A DNA stretch of 64,000 nucleotides from an uncultured Methylopila sp. (GTDB lineage: Bacteria > Pseudomonadota > Alphaproteobacteria > Rhizobiales > Methylopilaceae). The notes beneath the pieces are model-generated. The model was not told the DNA's origin, did not search any database, and worked only from the letters and a program-made list of their open reading frames with translations. Shown here piece by piece: positions 14,857 to 22,786 of this stretch. Numbering within the stretch: the first letter of the stretch is position 1; each line of letters opens with the position of its first letter. Location: positions 1-64,000 of the forward strand of contig CABHPB010000027.1 in NCBI GenBank assembly GCA_902168115.1, read 5' to 3'. The translations under genes were made by a program, and so were the position numbers.

Positions 14857-16292
14857 GCGCGCCGGATCCGATCGCGATCGCCGCCCGGCTCGCGGCGCAT
14901 GCGCGGGCCGGCGGAGACGCGCTGCGCGCCGAGGACCGCCGGACGAGCTTCGGCGAGCTCGCGGAACGGTCCGAGCGCATCGCGGGCGTCGTCCTGCAGG
15001 AGGGATGGGCGCCGGGCGATGTGGTGGGCGTCGCGATCGGCGACGAGGCGCTGCATTTCGCGGCCGCCGTCGCGCTGCTCGCCCTCGCCGCCCCGCAGGT
15101 CTGCCTGCCGGCGCACGAGACGGACGCGAGCAACAGCCGCACGACGACGCTGCTGGGCGTGGCGCTCGTCCTGACGGACAGGCCGCTCGGCTGGGCCGAG
15201 GGCGTCAGGACCATCGGACTGACGCCGGAGGCGCTCGCCGCGGCGCCGCTCGGCGGCTTCGCCCGCGCCGTCGAGCCCGGGCGGGACGCGCCGGCCGTCT
15301 ATGTGAAGACCTCCGGCTCGACCAGCGCGCCAAAACTGTTCGCGCTGTCCTTCGCGCGCCTTCTCGACGGCGCGGCGCGGTGCGCGACCGACCCCGCGGC
15401 CCACTGCGTCATGCGCATGGCGTCGATGGAGTTCGACTCGACGCGGCTGCAGCGCCTGTTCGCGGCGATCGCGGGACTGCCGACGGCCGTCGCGCCCCGG
15501 AACATGGCGGAGCTCGGCCGGGTCTGCGCGCGTCTCGACGTCACTCAGGTCCATATGGGCGCCTATCAGCTCGCCTCGCTGATGCGGGCCGACCGCGCGC
15601 CGGATCCGCTCCCGGACGGCACGAGCCTTCTCAGCGGCGGATCGCGTGTGCCGGGGCCGCTGCGGGCGGAGGTCGCGGCGCGGCTGACGCCGGCGCTGTT
15701 CGTCTCCTACGCCACAAGCGAGGTCGGCCCGATCTCGATGGCGACGCCCGACGAGCACGAGGCCTGGCCGGAAGGGGTGGGCCGGCCGCGGCCGGACGCC
15801 GTCGTCGAGGTCGTCGACGAGACCGGCGTAGCTGTGGATCGAGGCCAAGTCGGCGAGATTCGGGTGCGGCGGCCGGCCGCCCCGCGCGCCTATGTCGGCG
15901 AGCCGTCCGGCCAGTTCCGCGACGGGTGGTTCTATCCCCGCGACCTCGTCTCGTGGCCGGCGGACGGACCGCTCGTCCATCACGGCCGCGCCGACGACGT
16001 CATGCTGCTGAACGGCGTGAAGATTTCCGGAGACGCGATCGAGGACGCGCTGACGGCGCATCCCGCCGTCCGCGAGGCGGCGGCCTATCCCGTCCGCTCG
16101 CGCCTCCATGGCGAGATCCCGGCCGCGGCCGTCACGATCCGGGCGCAGGGCGAGACGCCCGACGCGGCCGCCCTGCTCGCCCATTGCCGCGCGATCCTCG
16201 GCCTGCGCGCGCCGCGGCGGATCGTGATCCTCGACGAGATCCCGCGCACGGCGACCGGCAAGCCGATCCGCAGGCAGCTCTCCGAGCTCTAG
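14853..16292 (+). CDS. Adenylate-forming acyl-CoA/acyl-ACP ligase
   Basis: 479 residues from a GTG that overlaps the previous stop (GTGA). ANL-superfamily core motifs are present in order: P-loop-like VKTSGSTSAPK (about 150), SYATSEVGPISM (the Y-x-T-E region, here YATSE), GWFYPRDLVSW (Asp for ribose binding), HHGRADDVMLLNGVKISGDA (hinge) and the C-terminal catalytic Lys in RTATGKPIRRQLSEL. It should activate a carboxylic acid as the acyl-adenylate and load it on a thiol. Being in one operon with an ACP, that ACP is the likely acceptor. The TSGSTSAPK loop lacks the usual Gly before the Pro-Lys pair, a mild divergence. The acid is unknown (aryl or fatty). Confidence 0.85.
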   Translation: MSAPDPIAIAARLAAHARAGGDALRAEDRRTSFGELAERSERIAGVVLQEGWAPGDVVGVAIGDEALHFAAAVALLALAAPQVCLPAHETDASNSRTTTLLGVALVLTDRPLGWAEGVRTIGLTPEALAAAPLGGFARAVEPGRDAPAVYVKTSGSTSAPKLFALSFARLLDGAARCATDPAAHCVMRMASMEFDSTRLQRLFAAIAGLPTAVAPRNMAELGRVCARLDVTQVHMGAYQLASLMRADRAPDPLPDGTSLLSGGSRVPGPLRAEVAARLTPALFVSYATSEVGPISMATPDEHEAWPEGVGRPRPDAVVEVVDETGVAVDRGQVGEIRVRRPAAPRAYVGEPSGQFRDGWFYPRDLVSWPADGPLVHHGRADDVMLLNGVKISGDAIEDALTAHPAVREAAAYPVRSRLHGEIPAAAVTIRAQGETPDAAALLAHCRAILGLRAPRRIVILDEIPRTATGKPIRRQLSEL

Positions 16293-16379
16293 CCGCATGG
16301 CCGGGAAGCGATGGCGCAAACGCCATTGACAGCGCCGATGCGGAAGCCTTCTTACGACTTCGTGAGCTATTTCAATTGT

Positions 16380-16394
16380 TTAGAGTTATTCTAA
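16380..16394 (+). promoter_or_regulatory. ICE/Irr-like inverted repeat at the start of the iron importer
   Basis: TTAGAGTTATTCTAA has perfect 5-bp arms TTAGA/TCTAA and lies in the only AT-rich stretch here. It resembles the iron control element bound by Irr in Rhizobiales (TTAGAA-N3-TTCTAA). Its last base is the A of the fbpA ATG, so a bound repressor would block initiation. No strong Shine-Dalgarno is seen, so the mRNA may be nearly leaderless. The assignment to Irr is inference. Confidence 0.5.
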
Positions 16395-17410
16395 TGAAAA
16401 CTTGCGACAGGCGGTCAGTCCTCGGCGCAATCGGCGCCGGGCTCGCGGCGCCCGCGCTCTGGCCGTCGCGCCCGCGCGCCGCCGGAACGCTCACGCTTTA
16501 CAACGGCCAGCACGCGGAGCCCGCGACCGCCGTCGTCCAGGCGTTCATGAACGCGACCGGAAACCGGGTCGCGATCCGGAAAGGCGGCAGCGCGCAGCTC
16601 GCCAACCAGATCATCGAGGAGGGCTCGGCCTCCCCGGCTGACGTGTTCTTTTCCGAAGAGACCGCGCCGGTCGTGACGCTCGCCAAGCGCAAGCTGCTGG
16701 CGCCGGTCGCGCCGGAGACGCGCGCGGCGATCCCCGCGGCCTATGCGGGCAAGGACGGCGCCTGGATCGGCGTGACCGCCCGGTGCCGTGTCATCGCCTA
16801 CGACGCCAGGCAGGTGAAGCCGGAGAGCCTGCCGAAGTCCGTGCTCGATTTCGCGACCGAGGCCTGGAAGGACAAGGTCGCCTACGTGCCGACCAGCGGC
16901 GAGTTCCAGAGCCAGTCGCTCGCCATCCTGAAGCTTCGGGGCCGCGACGCGGCGCTCGCCTGGCTGAAGGGGCTGAAGGATTTCGGGCGGGTCTACAACG
17001 GCAACGTCGCCGCGGTGCAGGCGGTGCAGCGCGGCGAGATCGCGACCGCGCTGGTCAACAGCTACTACTGGTACGCCGTCGCCGACGAGATCGGCACGGA
17101 GAACATGCGCTGCCAGCTGCATTATCTCGGCGCGAAGGACCCCGGCGCGCTGGTGACCCTGTCGGCCGCGGGGGCCCTCGCCTCCAGCCGCAACCCCGAG
17201 CTCGCGCAGCGGTTTTTGGCCTTCATGACCGGCGAGGCGGGCCAGAGGGCCATCGTCGAGGCGGTGGCGGAATATCCCGTGCGGCCCGGCGTCGCCTCGC
17301 CCTATCCGCTCAAGCCCCTCGCCGAGCTCGACCCGCCGGACGTGACGACAGACGACGTCAGCGACGCGACCGAGGCGCTCTCGCTCCAGCGCGAGGCCGG
17401 TCTGGCGTGA
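16394..17410 (+). CDS. Ferric-iron ABC transporter periplasmic binding protein, FbpA-like
   Basis: 338 residues with a Tat-like N-terminus (MKTCDRRSVLGAIGAGLAAP, cleavage after PRAA). The mature start GTLTLYNGQHAEPATAVVQA and the later ALVNSYYWYAV are typical of FbpA/FutA/AfuA iron-binding proteins; the paired Tyr of YYWY normally coordinate Fe3+. Its stop overlaps the permease start (GTGA). It probably captures Fe3+ in the periplasm and hands it to the next two gene products. An ICE-like box at the start codon suggests iron control. Confidence 0.88.
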   Translation: MKTCDRRSVLGAIGAGLAAPALWPSRPRAAGTLTLYNGQHAEPATAVVQAFMNATGNRVAIRKGGSAQLANQIIEEGSASPADVFFSEETAPVVTLAKRKLLAPVAPETRAAIPAAYAGKDGAWIGVTARCRVIAYDARQVKPESLPKSVLDFATEAWKDKVAYVPTSGEFQSQSLAILKLRGRDAALAWLKGLKDFGRVYNGNVAAVQAVQRGEIATALVNSYYWYAVADEIGTENMRCQLHYLGAKDPGALVTLSAAGALASSRNPELAQRFLAFMTGEAGQRAIVEAVAEYPVRPGVASPYPLKPLAELDPPDVTTDDVSDATEALSLQREAGLA

Positions 17411-18951
17411 CCATCGCCGCGCCTGTCCGGCGCGAGCCGGCGCCGCCATGGCTGGCGCTCGCGGCGACGGCCCCCGCGCTGCTGATCGTGCTTCCGCTGG
17501 CCTATGTACTCGTGCGCGCCTGGGGCGTCGGCGCGGGCGGCGTCGCGGACGAGCTGTTCCGCCCTCGGACCTTAGAGCTGCTCGCCAACACGCTGTTTCT
17601 CGGCGTGGCGGTCACGGCGATCTCGGCCGTGCTCGGCGTCGCGGCCGCCTGGTGCGTCGAGCGCACCGACCTCCCGGGACGCTCGATGTGGCGCATCCTG
17701 CTCGCCCTGCCGCTCGCCGTCCCGGCCTTCGTGGCGAGCTTCGCCTGGGCCTCGCTCGACGTCGCGTTCCAGGGGATGGCCGGCGCGGTGCTGATCCTGT
17801 CGCTGTCGCACTACCCGCTCGTGTATCTGCCCGTCGCCGCCGCGCTGCGCGGCATGGACCCGGCCTTCGAGGACGTGTCGCGCTCGCTCGGCCGCTCCGG
17901 CGTCGCGACCTTCTTCGGGGCCGTGCTGCCGCAGGCGTGGCCTGCGCTCGGCGCCGGCGCGCTGCTGGTGCTCGCGCACATCTTCGCCGAATTCGGCGCG
18001 CTCGCGCTGCTTCGGGTCCAGACCTTCACCACCGCAATCTTCTCGTCCTACGAGCTTCAGTTCGACAGCGCCTCGGCCGCGCTCCAGTCGGCGGTGCTGA
18101 TGGCGCTGACGCTGCCGGCGGCGCTCGGCGAGATGCGGCTTCGCCGGAACATGCGCTTCTCCCGCTCAGGCCGCGGCGGGCGGCGGACGCAACGCCTCCA
18201 GCCGCTCGGACGCTGGCGGCTTCCGACGCTCGCAGGCTTCTCGGCCCTGAGCGCGCTCGCGACCGGCGTGCCGGCCGGCATGCTGGTCTACTGGCTTGCG
18301 GTCGGTCGCTCGACAGCGCGGGGCCTGTCGGATCTCGGCGCGGCGATCGCCGGCTCGCTCAGTCTCGCGATTCCCGGCGCGATCGTGGTCACGGTTCTGG
18401 CTCTGCCGCTGGTGCTCGCCGCGAGCCGGCACGGCGGGGCGGCGGCGCGGCTCGCGGACCGGCTGCCTTACGTCGTCCATGGCCTTCCCGGCCTCGTGGT
18501 CGCGCTCGCGCTGACATGGTTCGCGATCCACGTCGTTCCCGGTCTCTACCAGACGACGGCGCTGCTGATCGCCGCCTACGCCGTGCTGTTCCTGCCGCTG
18601 GCGCAGTCGGCGTTGCGCGCCTCCGTCGAGCTCGCTCCGCCGAGGCTCGAGGAGGTCGCGCGCAGCCTCGGCCGCGGTCCGCTCGCGGCGTTCGCCACCG
18701 TCACCCTGCCGAATATCCTGCCCGGCGTCGGCGCCTCGCTCGCTTTGATGACGCTGGAGCTCGTGCGCGAGCTCACCGCGACGCTGCTGCTCGCCCCGAC
18801 CGGCGTGACGACGCTCGCGACAGAAGTCTGGTCGCGCGCCAATGACGGGCAATACGCGGCGGCCGCGCCATATGCGGCGCTGCTCGTGGCGCTGTCGGCG
18901 GCGCCCGTCTATGTGTTCACCCGCAAAAGCCTCGAACTCCACGATCTCTGA
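17407..18951 (+). CDS. Ferric-iron ABC transporter permease, FbpB-like (fused two-domain)
   Basis: 514 residues from a GTG overlapping the fbpA-like stop. About 12 membrane helices form two tandem BPD permease domains, each with an EAA loop: DPAFEDVSRSLGRSGVATF in the first half and PPRLEEVARSLGRGPLAAF in the second. A fused double permease is the standard FbpB arrangement. It forms the channel for iron released by the binding protein and is driven by the ATPase encoded 6 bp downstream. Confidence 0.92.
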   Translation: MTIAAPVRREPAPPWLALAATAPALLIVLPLAYVLVRAWGVGAGGVADELFRPRTLELLANTLFLGVAVTAISAVLGVAAAWCVERTDLPGRSMWRILLALPLAVPAFVASFAWASLDVAFQGMAGAVLILSLSHYPLVYLPVAAALRGMDPAFEDVSRSLGRSGVATFFGAVLPQAWPALGAGALLVLAHIFAEFGALALLRVQTFTTAIFSSYELQFDSASAALQSAVLMALTLPAALGEMRLRRNMRFSRSGRGGRRTQRLQPLGRWRLPTLAGFSALSALATGVPAGMLVYWLAVGRSTARGLSDLGAAIAGSLSLAIPGAIVVTVLALPLVLAASRHGGAAARLADRLPYVVHGLPGLVVALALTWFAIHVVPGLYQTTALLIAAYAVLFLPLAQSALRASVELAPPRLEEVARSLGRGPLAAFATVTLPNILPGVGASLALMTLELVRELTATLLLAPTGVTTLATEVWSRANDGQYAAAAPYAALLVALSAAPVYVFTRKSLELHDL

Positions 18952-18957
18952 GCATTG

Positions 18958-19989
18958 ATGGCGAGCGTTACGGTCGACAGCGTCTCGAAGTCCTATGGCG
19001 GCCAGCCCGTGCTGCGCGGCGTCGACCTCGCCGTGCGCGAGGGCGAGATCGCCGCGCTGCTTGGTCCTTCGGGCTGCGGAAAGACGACGCTGCTGCGCCT
19101 GATCGCGGGATTCGAGCGCGTCGACGCCGGGGAGATCGCGATCGGCGGCGAGGCGGCCTCGCGAGCGGGTGGGCACCTGCCTCCCGAGAAGCGCCGCATC
19201 GGCTATGTGCCGCAGGAAGGCGCGCTGTTTCCGCATCTCACCGTCGCCGGCAACGTCGCCTACGGCCTGCCGCGCAGCGAGCGCGGCTCGGGACGGGTCG
19301 CGGAGACTCTGGCGCTGGTCGGCTGCGAGGCGCTGGCGGACCGCTATCCCCACCAGCTCTCCGGCGGCCAGCAGCAGCGCGTCGCGCTCGCCCGCGCGCT
19401 CGCGCCGCGGCCGCGCCTGATCGCGCTGGACGAGCCGTTCAACGGCCTCGACCTCGAGCTTCGCCGCTCCGTCTGCGCCGAGGTCGTCGCCACGCTGCGC
19501 CGGACCGGCGCGACCGCGATCCTCGTCACGCACGATCCGGAAGAGGCCTTCGCCAGCGCCGACAGCCTTGCGGTCATGCATGCCGGCCGCATCGTGCAGC
19601 AGGGCGCCCCACGGTCGGTCTACCGCGCGCCGGAAAGCGTCGAGGCGGCGCGCATCACCGGCCCCGCCATCCTGCTCGACGGGACGATCAGCGACGGACG
19701 CGCCGAGACGGCGATCGGCGCGGCGGAGTTGATCGAGGCCTCGCGCGGAGCGTCGGGCGCCGCCGACATCTGCGTGCGGCCCGAGCAGATCGCCCTCGTC
19801 GCGCACGGTCTCGGCGCGCATGCGCCCATCCTCGAGCGCAGTTTTCGCGGCGACCACAGCCTGCTGACGGTGAAGGTCGGGAACCATCGCATCGCGGTGC
19901 GCGCGCCCGCCGATTTCGACGCCGGCGCGGACCATGTGCATCTCGCAGTCGAGGGCGCCTGCGCGGCCTTCGTCAGGCAGCGAGGCTGA
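18958..19989 (+). CDS. Ferric-iron ABC transporter ATPase, FbpC-like
   Basis: 343 residues. Walker [22 protein letters not shown]-loop [14 protein letters not shown], signature [15 protein letters not shown], Walker [14 protein letters not shown] and H-loop VTHDPEEA are all intact. After about residue 235 there is a C-terminal regulatory TOBE-type domain ([10 protein letters not shown]). Two start codons are adjacent; the ATG 6 bp after the permease stop is preferred. It energises iron import and completes the three-gene operon. Confidence 0.92.
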   Translation: MASVTVDSVSKSYGGQPVLRGVDLAVREGEIAALLGPSGCGKTTLLRLIAGFERVDAGEIAIGGEAASRAGGHLPPEKRRIGYVPQEGALFPHLTVAGNVAYGLPRSERGSGRVAETLALVGCEALADRYPHQLSGGQQQRVALARALAPRPRLIALDEPFNGLDLELRRSVCAEVVATLRRTGATAILVTHDPEEAFASADSLAVMHAGRIVQQGAPRSVYRAPESVEAARITGPAILLDGTISDGRAETAIGAAELIEASRGASGAADICVRPEQIALVAHGLGAHAPILERSFRGDHSLLTVKVGNHRIAVRAPADFDAGADHVHLAVEGACAAFVRQRG

Positions 19990-19992
19990 GGC

Positions 19993-20661
19993 TCAGCGCG
20001 CGCCGCAGGCCTTCACGGGAACGTCCTGCTGCGGCGCGGAGCCCTTGAAGCCGTAGTGCCACCACTCGGCGGCGTAGTTCGTGAAGCCCGCCTTCGCCAT
20101 CGCGCCGACGAGAACGTTGCGGTTCGCTCGGGCCTCGGCGGAAACCTTCGCGTTGGTGTGGCTGACATAGTCGAACAGGTCGAACAGCCCGCCGGTGTCG
20201 GCCGGCTCCCTGGCGCCCGCATCCCCGAAGGTGAGGTCTACGGCCAGACCGGTCGAATGCGCCGATCGCGCCGCGATGTAGCCCTGCTCGACGAGCTTCG
20301 ACCCGTCGACGCGCGGAAAATAGGCCGGGTCGCGCTTGTCGCCCTGCTTCCTGGCCCAGCTGAGGAAATGGCGGACGGCGCGGACGGGCCGGTAGCAGTC
20401 GTAGACGATCAGCGTCTTGCCCGCCTTCTCCATCTCCGCCTGCACCTTCGCCAGCGCCTCGGCGGCGGGCCGCGCCAGCCAGCATTCGGCGGCGTCGTAG
20501 CCGGGCACGGGATCGCCGGTGAAGTTGTTCGGACCGGCGTAGCGCATGTCCTGCACGACCGTCGGCGCGACGTCGCGCAGGCAGACGAGGAAGGACTGGG
20601 CGTGGACGGCGCCCGAGGTCGCCAGCAGCGCCATCATCGAGCCGATGCACCGCGCCTTCAT
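19993..20661 (-). CDS. D-alanyl-D-alanine dipeptidase, VanX/DdpX (M15D) type
   Basis: 222 residues with a signal peptide (MKARCIGSMMALLATSGAVH, cleavage at AQ). The zinc-site signature SAHSTGLAVDLTFG (SxHxxGxAxD) and the C-terminal EWWHYGF (ExxH) are intact, with YDCYRPVRAVRHF upstream, as in VanX and DdpX. It hydrolyses D-Ala-D-Ala in the periplasm, so peptidoglycan recycling or nutrient use is more likely than glycopeptide resistance, because no vanH/vanA or two-component genes are nearby. An in-frame GTG at 20673 overlaps the caspase gene stop; the ATG at 20661 has GAGGG 5 nt upstream and is preferred. Translation is probably coupled to that gene. Confidence 0.9.
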   Translation of the reverse strand: MKARCIGSMMALLATSGAVHAQSFLVCLRDVAPTVVQDMRYAGPNNFTGDPVPGYDAAECWLARPAAEALAKVQAEMEKAGKTLIVYDCYRPVRAVRHFLSWARKQGDKRDPAYFPRVDGSKLVEQGYIAARSAHSTGLAVDLTFGDAGAREPADTGGLFDLFDYVSHTNAKVSAEARANRNVLVGAMAKAGFTNYAAEWWHYGFKGSAPQQDVPVKACGAR

Positions 20662-20669
20662 CGAAACCC

Positions 20670-22646
20670 TCACTGGACCGCGAGCTCGCTGACAGCGGTA
20701 TCGGCATATTTGGAGCCCGGGTAAACCCCGGTTATCTCGAGCGAGATCCAGCTGAGCGGCGCGCCGGACGGCATGTTGAACGCCTGCCAGCCGCGTGTGT
20801 CGCTGGGCCGGATCTCGAACCGATCGCCGGCCGAGGTCGTGACCGTCATGGACCGGACCCTGCCGTTCTTGCGAAAGATGTCCTCGGTCTTGGCGTAGCC
20901 GTTGACGAGCGACAGCGACGCGACCGCCCGCGGTTCGGCGAACGACAGGACGATCGACTCGCCGAGACCCTGCCCCCTCGCGCCCTCGACCCAGGCGGTG
21001 GACTCGAGGCCGTCCGCGAGGCTCGACGGCGCATAGCTGTTGCCGAACTGCGGGGCGAGAACGGACGACACGCAGATCCGGCCGTCGCCCATCCCAAGCC
21101 GCGCCGCGGCGCAGGTTTCGCCGTAACGCGTCGGTCGTGGGAGAACTGTCGCCCGCGGCGTCTCCGGCGCGATCGCCGCCTGACGTTCGGGCGCCGGGGC
21201 CGGAGCGTCAGGCGCCGGCGTCGCGCCCGGCGCATGGAAATAGAACTCCCCCTTGATCGAGCTCATGTCCCAGGGCGTCTGCTTTCCCTCGGTCGCGTCC
21301 TCCACGCTGACGCGGGCGGACTTGAAGACGCTCTCGATGGACCTGCCCCGCTCCGCGATCGCGGCGGCGAGGGCCTTGGTGTAGGGGCTGTTGGCGCCGT
21401 CGCCGTCGAGCGCGACCGCGTCAGGCGAGGTGGCGTAGGCGATGAAGGCGCCCTTGGGTGCCCGGACGATCGCCAGTCCCCTCGAAGCGCTGCGCGAGGC
21501 GCTCCTGAACGGATTGTTGCGGCAGGCGTCGAGCACCACGATGTTCACCGAACTCTGCGACGAGTTCATCACGGAGAGGAAGTCGTTGACGTTGACGCCT
21601 TCGAGCTCGACCTCGTCCTCATCCTCGATCCTGGCGTCGACCGGGATCAGGTAGTTCTCCCCTCTCACCTGCACCCCGTGCCCGGCGTAGTAGAAGAGCC
21701 CGGCCTCGGTCTTCTTGAGCCGCAACTGCCGGCCGAAATCGAGCAGCGCGCGCTTCATCGACGCCTGGTCCGCGTCGATCAGCGTGACGACCTGGAAGCC
21801 GGCGTCCTTCAGGGTCTGCGAGATCAGGGCCGCATCGGAACTCGGATTGGCGAGCGGCGGCGCATGCTGGTAGGCCGCGTTGCCGACCACGAGCGCGATG
21901 CGCTCGCCGACCGAGTAGGTCCCGACGACCTGCACGAGCGCGGGCTCGGCTTTCGCGGGCGTCGGTTTGGAGGCCGAACGGATTTCGGCCAGTCGCGACA
22001 CTGTTTCCGGATCGGTCGGATCGATGCGCGCCGCCTGCGCGTAGTCCGCCTCCGCGCGCGGCCGATCGCCCTTCAGCGCGAAGGCGTCTCCCCGGTGCCG
22101 ATAGGCCGCCCCGGCATTCGGATCGAGGGCGATCGCCGAGTCGAAATCGCGAATGCTGCGCTCGACCTCGCCCTTCCTGAGCCATGCGAACCCGCGCCCG
22201 ACAAACGACAGGGACTGCGCCGGCTCGACCTTCAGCGCCGCGTCGTAGTCGGCGATCGCACGGTCGTACTCCTGCCGGATCGCATAGAGGCGCGCCCTGT
22301 TGCGGAGCGCGAGCGCCGATCGCGGATCCAGGCCGAGCGCCTGCTCGAAATCCCGCTCGGCTCCGACGGGATCGCCGCTCTTCATCCGGGCGGCGCCCCG
22401 GTTGACGAGCGCGATCACCTTGACCGAAGCGGGTTCGCCGCCCCTGTCGAGGATCAGCGTACAGGCGGCGATGCGCTCGCCGGCATCTCCCCACGCGCAT
22501 TTGCCGATGTCTTCGCGGCTGGCGGCCTGCGCGGCCGTCGCCGCCCACGCCACGACCATCAGGCCCAGCGCGAAGCCGACGCTCTTCCTGAAGACCGAAC
22601 CCAATCCACGGACCGAGAGAGCAATCGTCATGTGGATCGCCGACAT
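20670..22646 (-). CDS. TPR-orthocaspase (C14) with C-terminal NADase-type glycan-binding domain
   Basis: About 658 residues. A signal peptide or anchor (FALGLMVVAWAATAAQA) leads into about five TPR-like units (FEQALGLDPRSALALRNRAR, YDAALKVEP, FDSAIALDP, YAQAARIDP). The caspase-like domain follows, with both catalytic residues: His in FYYAGHGVQVRGENYLIP (about 322) and Cys in VVLDACRNNPFR (about 374). After a Pro/Ala linker comes a discoidin-like module (LADGLESTAWVEG, then WISLEITGVYPGSKY) of the type called NADase-type glycan-binding. It should be an exported Arg/Lys-specific orthocaspase. The start is uncertain: TTG 22664, ATG 22646 and ATG 22631 are all in frame. It overlaps the dipeptidase gene downstream. 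Confidence 0.85.
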   Translation of the reverse strand: MSAIHMTIALSVRGLGSVFRKSVGFALGLMVVAWAATAAQAASREDIGKCAWGDAGERIAACTLILDRGGEPASVKVIALVNRGAARMKSGDPVGAERDFEQALGLDPRSALALRNRARLYAIRQEYDRAIADYDAALKVEPAQSLSFVGRGFAWLRKGEVERSIRDFDSAIALDPNAGAAYRHRGDAFALKGDRPRAEADYAQAARIDPTDPETVSRLAEIRSASKPTPAKAEPALVQVVGTYSVGERIALVVGNAAYQHAPPLANPSSDAALISQTLKDAGFQVVTLIDADQASMKRALLDFGRQLRLKKTEAGLFYYAGHGVQVRGENYLIPVDARIEDEDEVELEGVNVNDFLSVMNSSQSSVNIVVLDACRNNPFRSASRSASRGLAIVRAPKGAFIAYATSPDAVALDGDGANSPYTKALAAAIAERGRSIESVFKSARVSVEDATEGKQTPWDMSSIKGEFYFHAPGATPAPDAPAPAPERQAAIAPETPRATVLPRPTRYGETCAAARLGMGDGRICVSSVLAPQFGNSYAPSSLADGLESTAWVEGARGQGLGESIVLSFAEPRAVASLSLVNGYAKTEDIFRKNGRVRSMTVTTSAGDRFEIRPSDTRGWQAFNMPSGAPLSWISLEITGVYPGSKYADTAVSELAVQ

Positions 22647-22743
22647 CGCTTGGGGGTCGCGCAACGCCTTCCGGCATGGCGCGACAACTTAGTCATGTCG
22701 AATGCCTTGAGTCTCGCGGGACCAGACGGCGTCCTCGCGATTT

Positions 22744-22777
22744 CCTGCCCCGGCGCCGGATGGGTCGCCGGGGCAGG
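22744..22777 (-). terminator. Hairpin after the VWA gene
   Basis: Perfect 12-bp stem (CCTGCCCCGGCG with its complement) and a 10-nt loop, starting 10 bp after the stop of the minus-strand VWA gene. There is no T-tract. By position it is a likely terminator of the sigma-VWA operon. Confidence 0.5.
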
Positions 22778-22786
22778 TGATGGACG

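Noticed and set aside
13769-16292. ACP plus ligase as a polyketide or nonribosomal peptide synthetase
   Set aside because: No ketosynthase, condensation or large multidomain gene is present.
19993-20661. VanX-type gene as a vancomycin-resistance determinant
   Set aside because: No vanH, vanA or vanRS neighbours; exported single dipeptidases of this type serve cell-wall turnover.
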